Shown piece after piece: positions 11,723 through 24,787 of a stretch of 64,000 nucleotides of DNA. The stretch is taken from contig SJRY01000246.1 in assembly GCA_011319805.1 (NCBI GenBank), forward strand, positions 1 through 64,000. The letters run 5' to 3'. The number at the start of each line of letters is the position of its first letter. Position 1 is the stretch's first letter. The stretch is from Macrocybe gigantea (Eukaryota; Basidiomycota; Agaricomycetes; Agaricales; Callistosporiaceae). Both the position numbers and the translations under genes were made by a program. The notes below the pieces were generated by a model, which ran no database searches, had not been told where the DNA came from, and saw only the letters and a list, made by a program, of their open reading frames with translations.

Positions 11723-14700
11723 GTGGCTAATAGATCTTCACATCAGGTGCAACTGCAATGTTCAAGACGCTTAATTCCTGGACAACTGGAATCCTTTGGT
11801 TCATCTATGGAGTTAGAGCATGCAAGTGAAGACAGACACTCTGGGGACAATTCAACCCTGCTACTATCTGGAATGGAACATCGTTCATCTGTGTCTTCCA
11901 TGGACGTAGACAAAACTAGCTCAAATTATGAGTTATGCAATGAAGCTAGCTCGAATTATGAGTCATGTGAGGAAGACGACGATGGCGAGATGATGCTGTG
12001 TGCTATTACTCCAGTTCCTGAAGAGGGTCAAGGAAGCTCTGCCAGGCCAAATGTATTGGAGGTCTCCGACCAGCTTCGCCAATGAAATTTGATATTGATG
12101 GTGACTTCGATTATCAAATATGGAATGAATTCAGCTTTCCACCCAACAGCCAATCCTGGTCCTGTCACTCTATCAAACACATATCATACTAAGAAACACG
12201 GAGTGAGTTCTTGAATTATCAGCATAATTGTGGCTTAGCAATGCTTGTCTTTATTTTAGAAATGCCGTGCTGAGTACTCCAATGATGAAAGTCATCATCA
12301 CAGTCATTGCGACGATACTACACCTTTAGCCGAATGAGCCACAGCCCCAGGGGTTAGTGGCACAAATAATGTAATAATCCAATCGTCTGACCTATCTTGC
12401 CATGTTCTAATATATAGTTACCAGACTGTATATGTTTCAAAGGTACAAATCATTGAAAGCAGGGATATGCAGGCTGCGGTAAGCAATTAATGCGAATCTC
12501 AATATGGTGTTCAGTAACTTCAGTATGTCAGTTTGAAGCAAAGAATAAGGCATTAGAAACTGCCACTTTATTGATCTCAGCCCAGGATAATGAGAAAGCA
12601 TGTCTTCTGACTGAGATCGGAAAGGTGTGGCATCAACCTTTATGTTCTTGTGATAGGAAGACTGAGTCATGACGATCTACAGTTATCTGCAGAATGCAAA
12701 GAGATCACTGCAGCACTGCAATCATCCCATGCAGAGGCTGTGGAACATGAATTGACATGGCATGATTTACTTGCACAGATCAAATCATTGGAGGACCACA
12801 TGGATGAAGCCAATGCCAGCAGGACCCTAGAACGTAGACGTGCAGACACTGCCGAGCAAGATGCATTGACCACATATAATGAACTTGTATCATTACAAGA
12901 GGCACTCAATGATTCTACACAGGTCATAGAAGACCTCTGAATGAAGATTCAAGAATTCGAGCAGTCCGATGCTGTCAAAAAAGAAATTGTGCTCCACCCT
13001 AATGAGAAACTATCCGAAGACCTCGTAGCTCTTCAAGATGAAGTTTTGGCTCTGAACAAGACAATACTGGCACTGCGTGAAGCCCAGGCTGACACTGTTG
13101 AACATCTCGGAAATGCTTATAGCGATATTGACATATTAAGAAGTGACCTTTCAGCGATCTGTGAAGCACATGATGGCTCGACAAAGTGCCTCACCGATTC
13201 TCACAATGAAGTCACCACACTCAAGTCAACTGTTTCGGAGTTGCGTGCAGCACTTAGTGAGTCTCAGCATTGAGTCGATGATTTGAAGACAGAAATGAAG
13301 ACACTAAAGACTACCAACTCCCAATTGTGCAATGGTCACTATGAGGCGGAGAGGCGTGCCAAAGAAGCAATATCTCAAAATGTCAAGTTGATGACAAATT
13401 TGCATGCAATGACCAATGATATCACATCCAAAGTGGTGGATATTGACACATGACATATGAAAGCAGTCGAGGAGCTAAAGACAGTATGTTTGTGACTCTT
13501 TCAGGATTTCACTTTTAACATGCAATTGGTGTTATGTAGGAGCAGGCATCACATCTGATGGAGCTTCAAGAGCACCATTCTGAAGACTTGCAAATTATGG
13601 GGAAGCACCTCGATACTGAGAGAAGTCTTACCGACAAACTGAGCTGGGATCTTTGCTCTACCAGGGATAGGTTGCAGAAGTGCGATGCTGAACAGGACAC
13701 ATATAAGCAGGCTAAGGCAAGATTATCAGCTTTGTTACAAGATGCACAAAAAGACTCCGTCGATGCAAAGAATTGGCTCAATATGCAAGCCCATAAACAC
13801 TCCAATGAGCGAGACTGCATGCTCGCAGAGATTTCAGACGTGAAATGTCACTCCTTTGAGGTTGAAACTGAAATGGTGAGAAAGGTTCTGATTATGGCCT
13901 CACATTTCTGACTGTAGCTTTTCGTTGATAGTCGCAATTGCACAAAGCATTGTCTTTGATCCTGGAATCAAATAATGATGGGGCACTAACTTTGGATGCA
14001 GCATTTCCGAGTCTTTTGAATGATACCTGCCAATTTCTCGATCACATCCTATCACTGCACATGACTGTAGTAAAACATGCTGTAGATAAGGCTGTGGCCA
14101 GCTTCCATATCATCCCTGAAAATACGAGTAACCATGCATTGGCCCTCACCTCTGATGACATGAATATTGATGCACAGGATCAGCCACGAGACACAGGTGA
14201 CACACATAATGGTACCAATATTGTCAGTAAACATTATTTGCAGATGTAGGCTTGCTCATTCTAAACAGGGACTGACACACAATAACAATGCTCAGAGAAC
14301 TGCTACTCCTATTCATTCAATGGTTGAATTTCACTGTTTCAATCTGACTGTTCAATACAGTGTCTTGCAAGGCCATTGCTCCAATCCTTACAGGAGTTGC
14401 GGGAGAAGCAGGACCTTATATTCCTTTCAGATTCTGGAACCACTTCTACCTCAAGGACTCCAAATAATCCAGTGGTTCATTTTAACACTCAAAGAGCTAC
14501 TATGAATGCTCCCAGAAGTGGTATGTCTTATTCTTTCACCATTCAACTTCTATCCCACAGCTGTATCACAGTTAGTCCCCAACTTCCTCCTGATCCAGAT
14601 CCATCTGCTACATCAAATGTGTCATCGCATCACACCGGAATCCTGCATCGCACACCAGCTCCTTATAGTATAGTGACCCTGCATCACGTGCAAACTCTGC

Positions 14701-15850
14701 ATCATAGAGGAACTCCGTGTCGTGACCTACTCATCGATCCTTTATTTGATCATTCTGGCGACTATGATCACGATTCCAATGAAAGCATGTCCGGAAGTGA
14801 AAGCCAGGGGGACGCCACATCTACTATGAGACTGCTCTTTCATAAAATCTACATGGTGGAGATCTTCGAGAGATGTCATCTTCACCTGCAACATGTCATT
14901 TAAGGATCAAAAACACTCTTGCTAAATCACCGGTGAAGCATCACAGGTGAAAAATGTTGCAAACACAGGATGTGGCAAGTCTTCGACCATAAATGTCTGA
15001 GCTATGAATTAAATAATCTGGTTTCAGAGGTTGCTTTGTACTTATATGAACACTTTGCTTGGAATCAAGCACGACAATGACATCATAAAGATCAAGTCTG
15101 GAATGATGATTAGTGCAGCAGAAGCGGCTGCATTTGCTCTCCACTGCGAATCCACTGGGATGATCTAAAGTCAGATTGGAACATCTACCTCTCCCAGATT
15201 TTCATTGATGTATTGCATGAGAAATATCTGGATATCGATGCTTCGGAGCAGGTGCTTACTACAACTTTCTTCAGTCACGTCAAGATGCTCAAGAAGAAAT
15301 TGCGATGCATGGCTCCCCAAGATGAAGAGACTCTGGAGGAGGTGGAGCAACATGCGACCAGAGCAGGGGATGCTAAACACAAAGCCAGCAGATGCAACTC
15401 ATGTCATGGCAAGGTTTTTCAATCTCCATTCAGATCTTATATGTTACTGAGATGAAAGTTTAGAAATATGAAGAACGGCTTCAAACCTGCCTCGAAGTGT
15501 ATGATGCAGCACCTCCTGACAAGAAACTGGGTTGGGGCCAACTCACGAAAATTGTCGAGACTCTAGGACTTGATGGGATGAGCTCGGATGAAAGCAACAA
15601 TGAGACGGAGCAGCTTGTTATCAAACATAGGCAGTGGCGCTCTGAGGAGCTGACCACTGCAATGCAATTTGTTGATGAACATCACAGGGCTAGAATGAAA
15701 TATGGAAACAGGAAGCCTGGTCCCCCATGTCTGACGTGGATTCAGATAGATGGTGCAGTAAGTAATAAGCGTCCCTCTGTGAAAATGCTGAAGAATTTTT
15801 ATGACGGGGCTTGATACACAGGTTTGCCTTACATGATGCACACGATGCTT
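11723..15850 (+). pseudogene. Decayed multi-exon coiled-coil gene with an 'SDES' C-terminal block
   Basis: Exons can be followed on the plus strand with GT-AG introns, for example near 12200-12258. The N-terminus is Ser/Glu-rich (SSVSSMDVDKTSSNYE, SSNYESCEEDDDGEMM). The middle (12650-13911) is a long heptad-type coiled coil (LVALQDEVLALNKTILALREA). The C-terminal part (15180-15815) contains a 'W..YLSQIFIDVLHEKYL'-like segment, then KLGWGQLTKIVETLGLDGMSSDESN and a W-R-S-E-E-L segment ending SVKMLKNFYDGA. I recall this last arrangement from abundant unnamed Agaricomycete proteins often found among transposons; its role is unknown. TGA stops at about 12938, 13271 and 13452 each fit a CGA to TGA change, so the copy is probably dead. 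Confidence 0.55.
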
Positions 15851-16239
15851 GATGTGAAGAGTAATATGCTTATTCCAAATCTGGACTCAATTAGATTCTA
15901 GCTTTAACGATGGAATTTGTATTTAGTGGTGAAGTCCACCTGCCATACTTGCCCATAGTCATGAGGGAATAAGTATTAGTGTAATAAAGATCTAAACAGC
16001 ATATTGTATGGAATAATTAATGCAATCAGAAATGCAGTAGAGGTATGAAGCCAAATGAACATGGCACATGGGAGCAGAGTGTAAACATCGCAATGGGATA
16101 CGAAGGCCATCATACCCTATGGACTCGCATTCTGATTTGGAGAGATTGCCTTTTGTTATAATTAGCTGGCATGCACAATAGTGGGACAATATTCGAGTTA
16201 TATTTGTTTATCGCAGGTAATTATGTCAAGACATTCAGA
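15851..16239. other. Short intergenic stretch between convergent genes
   Basis: AT-rich sequence between the 3' ends of the plus-strand coiled-coil gene and the minus-strand zinc-motif gene. No frame, repeat or RNA gene is evident. Confidence 0.5.
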
Positions 16240-16247
16240 ATGTGGCA

Positions 16248-17431
16248 CTAATCATCATCATCCTGATCATCGTAACCCATTTCCTCCAGGTTCTGTAGCT
16301 GTTGCTCCAATGTAGTAACCACGGCTTGTTCAATGCATACCCTACTTCTTGCGTGGAAGAGTTCTGAACGAATATGCAAATAGATGTATTCGTAGTCATC
16401 ATGTGATGGAGCTGGTTCACTAGCCATCACATCCCTGACCTTCTGAGCATTCCTGGCCATGCAAGTCACCATCATCATCTGCTGTTCGTCTTCCTTATCA
16501 TCTTTCTTTCCAGCTGGCGCCAATGAGCATCTTTAATGGTGAGATCTGCAGAAGTCACATCATGCTGTTCCAACAGTATATTCACAGACCTCACGACCCT
16601 TCAGTCTCTGACAGTGAGTACACTAATGCTGTTTTCAGAGAATATTCTGATGGAAAAGCAGGAACTCACTTGGTCAGCTCCTTTTAACATCAACTTCTCG
16701 CTCTTCTCCTTTCTTCTGCAGCTGTGCCTTATAGGTATGACAATTTCTGGGAGATATCTGGCCTTTTTTCGGGCTGGCTCCTTCTCCGATTGATCAGAGG
16801 CAAATGGGTCCAGTGACGCAAGCATTTTTCTCATCCATTTTGGCTCAGTAATTTCTACATCATTATCGAGTTCAATCAAATTCACCTAGTTCAAGTTCAA
16901 GTAAGTCATGGCTTTGTAAAGGAAAGACAGAAATACCTGTGGTTTATCTGCAGGGGAGCTGGCTCTGAGCTTCTTTACTTCATCTCCAGTGCCACAAGTT
17001 TTGAATTTGGACAGTCCACTGTCACCTTCATGCCTCTGCTCCCTTACAAAATGTTCTCCCTGAGGTTTCTGATGCTCGTTCTTTTGCGTGTGAAGCTTGG
17101 CAATATTTGGCATGAGTTCTTCACTCCATTCTAGCCATGACTCAGAGCCCTTTTTGTTGAAGGTCCCTTGAGCTTCGTTAACCATCGCAAGAACCTTTTC
17201 ATTGTGGCTCTCTACTAAACAGTCATAAGTGTCCTGGAGAGACATCAGTTTTGTTGCTCCACATTGGTTCCAATGGCTCACCAGATACTCTAGAAACTTT
17301 TTCCCCCAGATAATGTAGTCTTTATCATCAGCAACACCTTCAGGAAGTGACCTCATCATGTCTTCCATGGCTTCAACTGAGCGTTGCAATGTCTTTCTCT
17401 GCTTTGCAGTGAGCTCTGGAGGGCCCTCCAT
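16248..17431 (-). pseudogene. Zinc-motif protein of unknown family (copy 1)
   Basis: Exon 1 (17431-16940) opens MEGPPELTAKQRKTLQRSVE and includes SWLEWSEELMPNIAKLHTQ. Further exons give EITEPKWMRKMLASLDPF and RHSCRRKEKSEK, then a cysteine/histidine stretch near 16570-16520 (C, then CDFC..HH..C) followed by GKKDDKEDEQQ. The last block, ending at the TAA near 16248, holds LHIRSELFHARSRVCIEQAVVTTLEQQLQNLEE and an acidic tail. The layout 'LEW..LMP' then 'C..C...H..C' then a terminal coiled coil is shared with the split gene at 25818/18342, so the two look like tandem paralogs. In-frame stops near the zinc motif (about 16575 and 16545) suggest damage. A DNA- or RNA-binding role is only a guess. 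Confidence 0.5.
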
Positions 17432-17849
17432 GTGACAGGTATGTTTTGAGTTGACGTGTGAGTGAGGACCAACAAGGGATGTTTAGAGTCACTCGGTCAT
17501 GTGTTGCTGTGCAAACTGCAATCAAAGGTTAATTGGAGCCACATTGAGCATTATGGAAGACTAGGTGCAGGTCGACTTGAGCATTCTTGCATTGAGGAGC
17601 TGCACATCAAACCAGCATGTCATCATCATACCCTCAATGCAGGCCACCAGTGTAGGGGCGATATATGAGAACAAGAAGGTGAGCTCAGCGACAGTGTTAT
17701 GAGTGTCACTGTTAGGGGACACATCACTCAACTCCCCTTCCACCACACACTCAATCCTCATGCGCCCAACTCACTCGGCCTGCAGCTATCCAGTGAACCA
17801 GATGCAATCTGTTGATCAGAAAGACTGGTAAACTTGATAGTAATACAAA
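17432..17849. other. Spacer between the two zinc-motif paralogs
   Basis: A minus-strand frame at 17561-17761 (66 codons) is open but has no recognisable content, and it may be only the tail region of the interrupted upstream paralog. I see nothing else here. Confidence 0.4.
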
Positions 17850-18342
17850 TTGACTAGTTTGTGAAATTTCTCTTGCCACCCCTACTTGATAACCTCATTA
17901 TATTCGCCATTCTTGATTTTCCCCGTGATCACTTCATATTTTTGTTTAGCTGCAAAGCATGCCTATTGCGATGTCTCCATTATGCCTTGCCAATGATAAA
18001 ACTGAGATTGTGCTGCAAGGAGCTGTGCTTGCAAAGCATCAAGTGAGTCATTCACAACTTGGTCGATCGATGGCAGCTCCACCTTCAGAATAGTGGCCCA
18101 AGGATAGTGACGAGACCACTTTGCAAGTAGAGCACCACCACTGGTACTGTTTGCATCACTCTCAGCTCAGCACTTTGCAGATGAGGCGATGGGCGAAAAG
18201 ACACAGATACGATGATTGGTGTGGCATAGTAAGCACCGAATTTTGCCATCTTCAAAGAAGCACAGACATTCCTTTCTCGATGATTGGCAACACTTGCACT
18301 AAATCACATAATTAAAACAAATGGTTGAAATAAAAGGCTCGA
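17850..18342 (-). pseudogene. Zinc-motif gene (copy 2), 3' half, cut by Gypsy-2
   Basis: Read on the minus strand from 18342, a short intron tail ending GTGATTTAG is followed by a frame with CKCCQSSRKECLCFFEDGKI, CLLCHTNHRICVFSP and then IDQVVNDSLDALQAQLLAAQ, a C-terminal helix. The cysteine/histidine spacing (C-x2-C, C-x2-C-x3-H-x2-C) suggests a zinc-binding fold. The 5' half of the same gene is at 25818-25203, on the other side of Gypsy-2. Stops near 18175, 17970 and 17890 are present after the zinc motif. Confidence 0.65.
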
Positions 18343-18757
18343 TATTATGATTTCAGGACTTATCGTTATCTTGATGACAGGCACATGACTCAAGATCACA
18401 TGATGAACATGTGACACAAACTGTGATGCGACAAATAAAGTACCATGCGACAACTCGAGGAAACCCTATGACAACGACGTATCAGTGCTGACTAGGGTAT
18501 AGGGCTATTGCGCAGTACCTGCAGGATACCATAAGGAGCGCAGTAGGATCCTTATTCATTCAACTTAGGGCAAAGGGTTTCATGTAACACGAGGATAGTA
18601 TAGTCATGGTCCGTGTCCGGTAGTTGTAATGTATAAATACCTAAATTGTATATAGTAGAACCCAGCTTCGAGCTGGCTAGTAATAGCATACTTCTCCCCG
18701 CCTCTCCTCTTTGAGTTAGTTAGAGTGACCTGCGTGCAGACTTGGTTTTGCATAGCA
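18343..18757 (+). repeat. Gypsy-2 5' LTR
   Basis: The 415-base LTR ends GCATAGCA. It has a TATA box (GTATAAATA near 18631) and, 33 bases on, AGCTTCGAGCT at 18664-18674, which is the exact reverse complement of the primer site after the LTR. Differences from the 3' LTR are almost all transitions. Confidence 0.93.
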
Positions 18758-18759
18758 AA

Positions 18760-18770
18760 AGCTCGAAGCT
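18760..18770 (+). promoter_or_regulatory. Gypsy-2 self-primer binding site
   Basis: AGCTCGAAGCT starts two bases after the LTR end and pairs with all 11 bases of AGCTTCGAGCT at 18664-18674, close to where the transcript should start. This matches the Tf1-type arrangement, in which the 5' end of the mRNA folds back and is cleaved to prime reverse transcription without a tRNA. Confidence 0.7.
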
Positions 18771-19457
18771 AGCCCTCGTGCACCTCACTACTCTTTTACT
18801 CTCTCTGCCATCCTTCCTTCATTGTCCGATGGCCTCAAGTGCCGTGCAACCAAAGGAATCCGCTATGTCATTACAACTCTTTCTCCTACCAAAACTAACA
18901 TTTCTACTTTCTACCACCACTTCCCACCCTGCGCCAACCTATATTCCAGTCTCTGTCAGAGGTCCTTGCTCGTAGTACTTGGACGTACGACAGGTCTAAG
19001 GGTAACGTTGAGTCCAACCCTGACCGAATCAAGCATCAAAAGGCTGTGCTAGGATAATCTTCGGAGAGTCCCACCACGTGTTTGACCGGGTAGTGTGTTG
19101 ACCCAGGACGTACCTCAGCAAGAGAGACAGGAGGACTTGGACATGCGGATAGTCCCCACCCATAGACCGCCTTTCTCAAACATGCCCTTGAAAATCGTTG
19201 TTGGAAATGTGTGTTGACCTGAAATGAGAAAGGAGTTGCCAGACCGCTGGGACTTCTGACGATGAAACCTTCCTTGACTGCTGTTTGGGGCATCCCCGTG
19301 GCCATGAGAATTTGAGCTGACCCATCCGCAGTTTAACAGGCACCTACCACCTTTCTCCCTGGACCCAACTGAAGTGGGAGTCGACGGTCACGCACCACCC
19401 ACATGGTACTATTCGACAAATCACATCACACACCAAACCCCTTTCACCTCGCACATC

Positions 19458-20612
19458 ATGGAACTCATCGCCGCCCTCTTCGCCTTTATCACAATTATCC
19501 TCACCACCCTCTTTGCCGCCAACCCTCTTGCCTTGGCCTGGGGCACCCTTCAAAACAACCCGCAGCAGGCCAAACAGGTTCAGAACATGACACGAACTTT
19601 GGTCGATGTGATCAAAGAAGAACTAGATCTGGGCAAGAAGCCCAAGAGAACGAAATCGGAACTGCCGGATCCATATAAAGGAGATCCTGGTTTAATCGGA
19701 AGCTGGCTTCGATGTACGGAAGTCTACTTCGACAAGGAGGAAATCACCAACAAATGGGATATGATCACCTATGCATTGCAATGGATCACGGGAGACAAGG
19801 CCGAACGTGCACAGAACTGGGCAGACTCCAAGCTACAAGAATGGCTTGAGTTCAAAATGGAATTGAATGGTTGCAGGCAGGAATTCAGATTCCATTCCAC
19901 CTACGATGACTGGGAACATGGACATGTCATCACGCCGGCAATGGCTAACACCCCAGAAGTCAGAACGAACCCACTTGGACATCTTCCACCATTCAAAGAT
20001 TGGGAAGACTTCAAGGCAGAAGCCAAGGAGTTCTTCATAACCACGGAAACATGGAACGATGTGATCATTCAGATTAAAGGACTGTCACAACACCGACGAC
20101 TGGTCGAAGACTACATCGTTGAATTCCAAAGCTGGGCTCCCTTGATGGAATACAATGACATTGCCCTCATTGACATCTTTAAACATGGACTCAACCAGGC
20201 ACTCAGACGACGTATTATCGAACTAGGAGGTATCCATGAGGAGGACATCGACTGGTGGTATAAATGAGCGATGGAACTGGACCAGCAATATCGCCAGGCC
20301 CAAAAGGAATTTGGTGTGAAGGAGCGATTCGCTCCCAAACAAACACAGAAATTGGCACAGGATGCGATGGCACCTAAGGGGCAAACTCTGGCACTAGCGA
20401 CCGGTAATGCTCAAGGATGGCCTGACCCTGACGCCATGGACATTGACCAGATGAGGCGCGAAGGTTGCTGCTTCCAGTGCGGTGAGAAAGGACACATCGG
20501 ACATAACTGCCTGATGAACCCCCGGCTGAAATATGTCACACGGAACATAGAGATGCAGGACGAGACCACTGCCACCACTAAGATTGAAGAGCTGAAACAG
20601 GGTTTTCAATAG
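19458..20612 (+). pseudogene. gag: Gypsy-2 gag with CCHC zinc knuckle
   Basis: The frame is open from 19374, and the ATG at 19458 (MELIAALFAFITIILTTLF) is the likelier start. The capsid-like part includes DPYKGDPGLIGSWLRC and FKDWEDFKAEAKEFF. A TGA at 20268 fits a CGA to TGA change, and the same frame then continues to the knuckle CFQCGEKGHIGHNC (C-x2-C-x4-H-x4-C) near 20470-20511 and a stop at 20612. The strongly hydrophobic first 20 residues are unusual for a Gag. Confidence 0.85.
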
Positions 20613-20649
20613 AGCTGGGAAGAAGCACCGCTTCACCAGCTGATTATAT

Positions 20650-23600
20650 CTCATCGAGTATTAATATAAGAGACATTCCCAACCTTAAAGAATACTTCGA
20701 ATGAGAAGGTGCACGAGAGTTCGGTCTCGTAAAAGGATACACCCTACCCTGGGTAGCTCAACAGATTTATCAGCAGGATGAGTCTAAGGCATACTCGATC
20801 CTTAAGGCATGGATGGATCAATCACGACAGAAGGACATCTCACTGGAAAGGCTTTATGAGATCAATCAGATGAATGACCACGATGCTCTTCACACACTGC
20901 TCGACCTCAGACAAAGGCCACGATTTGTCAGAGGCAGCAACGGAAACCAGATGGATGTACCTTTAATGATTACGACTCTGGACACTGGACGGACATACAG
21001 CATGAAAGCCTTGCTTGATACGGGATGCACTGGATCCTGTATAGACCGGAAGTTCATTAAGGAAAAGGAAATCAATACAAAGAGATATCCTATTCCTATC
21101 CCAGTCCACAATGCAGATGGAACCCGTAATATGGCAGGCGACATAAGAGAATATGTTGAACTGAGAGTCCAGGTCCAAGACCACATCGAGCGAATGGTCT
21201 TCTCAGTCACTGAACTCGGAAAGGGACAGATCTTCATTGGTTATGAGTAGGTTAAGCATCACAACCCCCAGATCGATTGGAAGACAGAAAAGATCACATT
21301 CGATCGATGCCCTGAAGAGTGTTAGCGGATTGTTCGAAAAGGGAACCCCGAAGATGATGACACCTCTATCGAGACAAATGAGGTAGATTCCAAAAATGGA
21401 GAGAAACTCTTGATGATTGACATGAACCAAGAGTTCCATCTAAGGGCTTTCCAAACGATGGCTTCCAAACTGGTGGAAGCAATGGCAAAAGCAACAAAGG
21501 CTAAAACCTTTGAGGAAATCATACCGGAAGAATACCACTGTTTCAAGGATTCAGTGTTCGGAAAAGAGTCATTCGACGAACTACCACCGTGACGACCTTG
21601 GAACCATGCAATTGAGCTTATTTCAGGAGCTAAACTCCAGGATTGCAAGGTCTATCCCTTGACGCTGGATGAACAGAAACAGCTGGATGCCTTCTTGGAT
21701 GAGAATCTAAACACCGGACAAATCAGACCATCGAAGTCACCAATGGCCTTGCCTTTCTTCTTCGTAAAAAAGAAGGACAGATCCCTATGACCTGTACAGG
21801 ACTATCGGAAATTAAACAACATGACGATAAAGAACAAATACCTGCTTCCCTTAATCCAGGAGTTAATCGACAAACTAAAGGGGGCAAAGTTCTTTATGAA
21901 ACTTGACATCCGATGGGGATACAATAACATCCATATGAAAGAAGGCGATGAATGGAAAGCTGCATTTTGGACAAACCAGGGAATGTTCGAACCCCTGGTC
22001 ATGTTCTTCGGACTGATGAATTCACCGGCTACCTTCCAAACCATGATGAATATGATCTTCAAAGATGAAATCGATCAGGGACATGTAGTAATCTACATGG
22101 ACGACATTCTTATCTTCAACAAAGATTTGAATGAACACAGATGACTTGTCCAAAACATATTGGAAAAGCTGAAGAACAATAAGCTTTATCTAAAACCTGA
22201 GAAGTGTTCGTTTCATCAACTAGAAGTAGAATACCTTGGAATGATCGTCTCAGAAAATGGTATTAAGATGGATCCCGTTAAAGTCGAAGGCATCAAAGGA
22301 TGGCCAAAACCCACCTGCAAAAGGGACGTCCAGCAGTTCTTAGGCTTTTGTAACTTCTACTGACACTTCATTGAGGGATTCGCAAAGATCGCGAAACCTT
22401 TGACAGAGCTAACCGGAAAAGCCAACTGGACATAGGGGAAAGCCCAAGACGATGCATTTAATGGATTAAAGAATCAGATCTGTTCAGCACCAATCATCGC
22501 AATGCCCCGAGATGATGGAAAGTTCCGAATGGAAGTCGATGCCTCGAACTATGCAATCAGAGGTATCCTTTCACAGGAACAATCCAATGGTACCTAGAGA
22601 CCAGTGGCTTTCATGTCAAAGTCATTAAACCCGATGGAACGGAACTACGAGATCTACAATAAAGAGATGCTTGCGATCATGACTGGACTTGAGGAATGGC
22701 GCCAATACCTTTGCAGCACTAAACAGAAATTCAAGATTTGGACAGATCATAAGAATCTCGAATACTTCTGGAAGCCTCAGAAGCTGAATCGCCGGCAAGC
22801 TCACTGGATCTCGGAACTTCAGGACTACGACTTTATTCTGGAGCACAAACCCGGGAAATCGATGACGAAGGCAGACAGTCTGTTGAGATGACCAGACCAT
22901 GAGAAGGGGGAGAACGATAATGAAAATGTCATACTCCTAAAACCAGAGATTTTTTTGCCAGATTTTCATGGCAAAAATCATGCCGACACCAGAATTTCAG
23001 GACATTCTGGACCAGATCAAACGGGCTTGGAAACAAAGAGAACCCGAAGTCCCAAAACATCTTGACGAAGGTGAACATGGCTGGGAGGAAAACGACCGAA
23101 TTGTTACATGGCTAAAACGGTACTACGTTCCCAAGAGCCAAAAGATAAGGGAATGAATCATCGAAATCCATCACTCGGATCAGATCTCAGGACACCCAGG
23201 ACAGACGAAAATGCACGAGTTAATCATGCGTAATTTCTGGTGGCCCAAAATGATGAACAATGTCAAGGCATACGTTAAAGGATGTGACAAATGCCAACAA
23301 ATGAAGATCATCAGAGATCGGAAGCATGCCCCACTTTACCCAAATGAGGTACTGAAGGAACCATGGGAGATCATATCTGTAGATCTCATCAGACCCCTCC
23401 CTGAATCCCAAGGGTTCAACAGCGTAATGGTGATGGTAGATTGGTTCACAAAAGGAGCCAAATTCACACCAGTCAACATGGACATCACGGCAGAAGGAGT
23501 CACTCGCAATCTACGTGACACTGTCTTCTTAAGTTATGGACTCCCAAAGAAAGTCATCAGCAATAGAGGATGACAATTTGTCTCCACGTTTATGACAGAC

Positions 23601-24683
23601 CTTTACATGCTTTTGGGAATTAAAAGAGCTCCCTCGACGCCGTACCATCCACAAACCAATGGACAAACAGAATGAGTCAATCAGGAACTTGAGCAATACC
23701 TGAAACTCTTCGTGAACCATTGGCAGACAGACTGGATAGATTGGCTACCAATGGCCGAATTTTCCTATAATAATCGAGTCCACTCAGTGACCGGATACTC
23801 CCCGTTTTACTTAAACCATGGATGACATCCGTACATGGGAAAAGAACCTCTGAAGCATAATGCTAAATCGCTGACTGCAGAGGAGTTCGCTGACATGATG
23901 AAGGAAATCCAGACCAAGGCCGAGACCTCTCTGTTAAAAGCTGCAGAGACAATGAAGCGGACGTATGACCGGAAACAGAAGCCCGCCTGAGAGTATCATG
24001 AGGGCGATCAAGTCTGGCTGGAAGGAACAAATATCACCACCGACCAACCGACTGACAAGCTTAATAATAAATGGTTCAGTCCATTTAAAGTCAAACAGCG
24101 AATTGGAGAGTCAGCATATGAACTCGAACTACCAGAACACTGGAAGATCCACCCCATCCGAAATGAGTCTGAACTCACCCCATACATGGCACCGGTGTTT
24201 CTGTGACAGAAAGCGGTAATGATTCTCAAACGACCTCCTCCCATCATCGTGGAAGGAGAGAGACAATATGAAATAGAGGCTGTAATAAATTCCCAATGGA
24301 ATAGAGGAAAATTACAGTATAGAATACATTGGAAGGGATACCCTCTAGAGGACGCTACTTGGGAACCTGCTGAAAACATCAATGAAGATGCACCGAACGC
24401 GGTCGCGAAATTTCATCGTGAGAACCCTGAGGCACCATCCCTGGAGAAAGGACAACGTCAGCTACCACCATGACCCGTGCCAAAGAAGGTGGTACGCATC
24501 CGCCTCCATCAAACCCAGTCACCAAAGGTCCTCTTTGACCACACGGCTAATGAAATCTGGGTCTACCCATGTGGTCAGCAAATGAAGACACTCCTGAAGA
24601 AAGAGACCCTTACCGGCTGGATAGCAGATCCGGAAAAAGTCAAAGACTGCTTGGACGCGGCCTGGCAAGCATGGCAGGAGTGA
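20650..24683 (+). pseudogene. pol: Gypsy-2 pol with chromodomain, many stops
   Basis: Order of parts: protease (LLDTGCTGSCID near 21013), reverse transcriptase (VVIYMDDILIFNKD near 22085), RNase H (MEVDASNYAI near 22530; WTDHKNLEYF), integrase (H/C region ending CDKCQQMK near 23283; DLIRPLP; ISNRG near 23565) and chromodomain (RIHWKGYPLEDATWEP near 24325). Stops at about 21790, 22141, 22362, 22890, 23572, 23674 and 23990 fit CGA to TGA, and those near 22434 and 22596 fit TGG to TAG. The frame also shifts near 22940. The chromodomain frame ends with TGA at 24471, but the same frame then stays open to 24683, so the original protein may have been longer. Confidence 0.9.
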
Positions 24684-24787
24684 CGGAATAAGAAAGTCGA
24701 CTGCAAGGATGAGCGCGAGCAGAACTAGAAGGACGATAAAGAAGAAGAACATGATTGCGAGGGACGCAATCCCTAAGAAGGGGGTAA

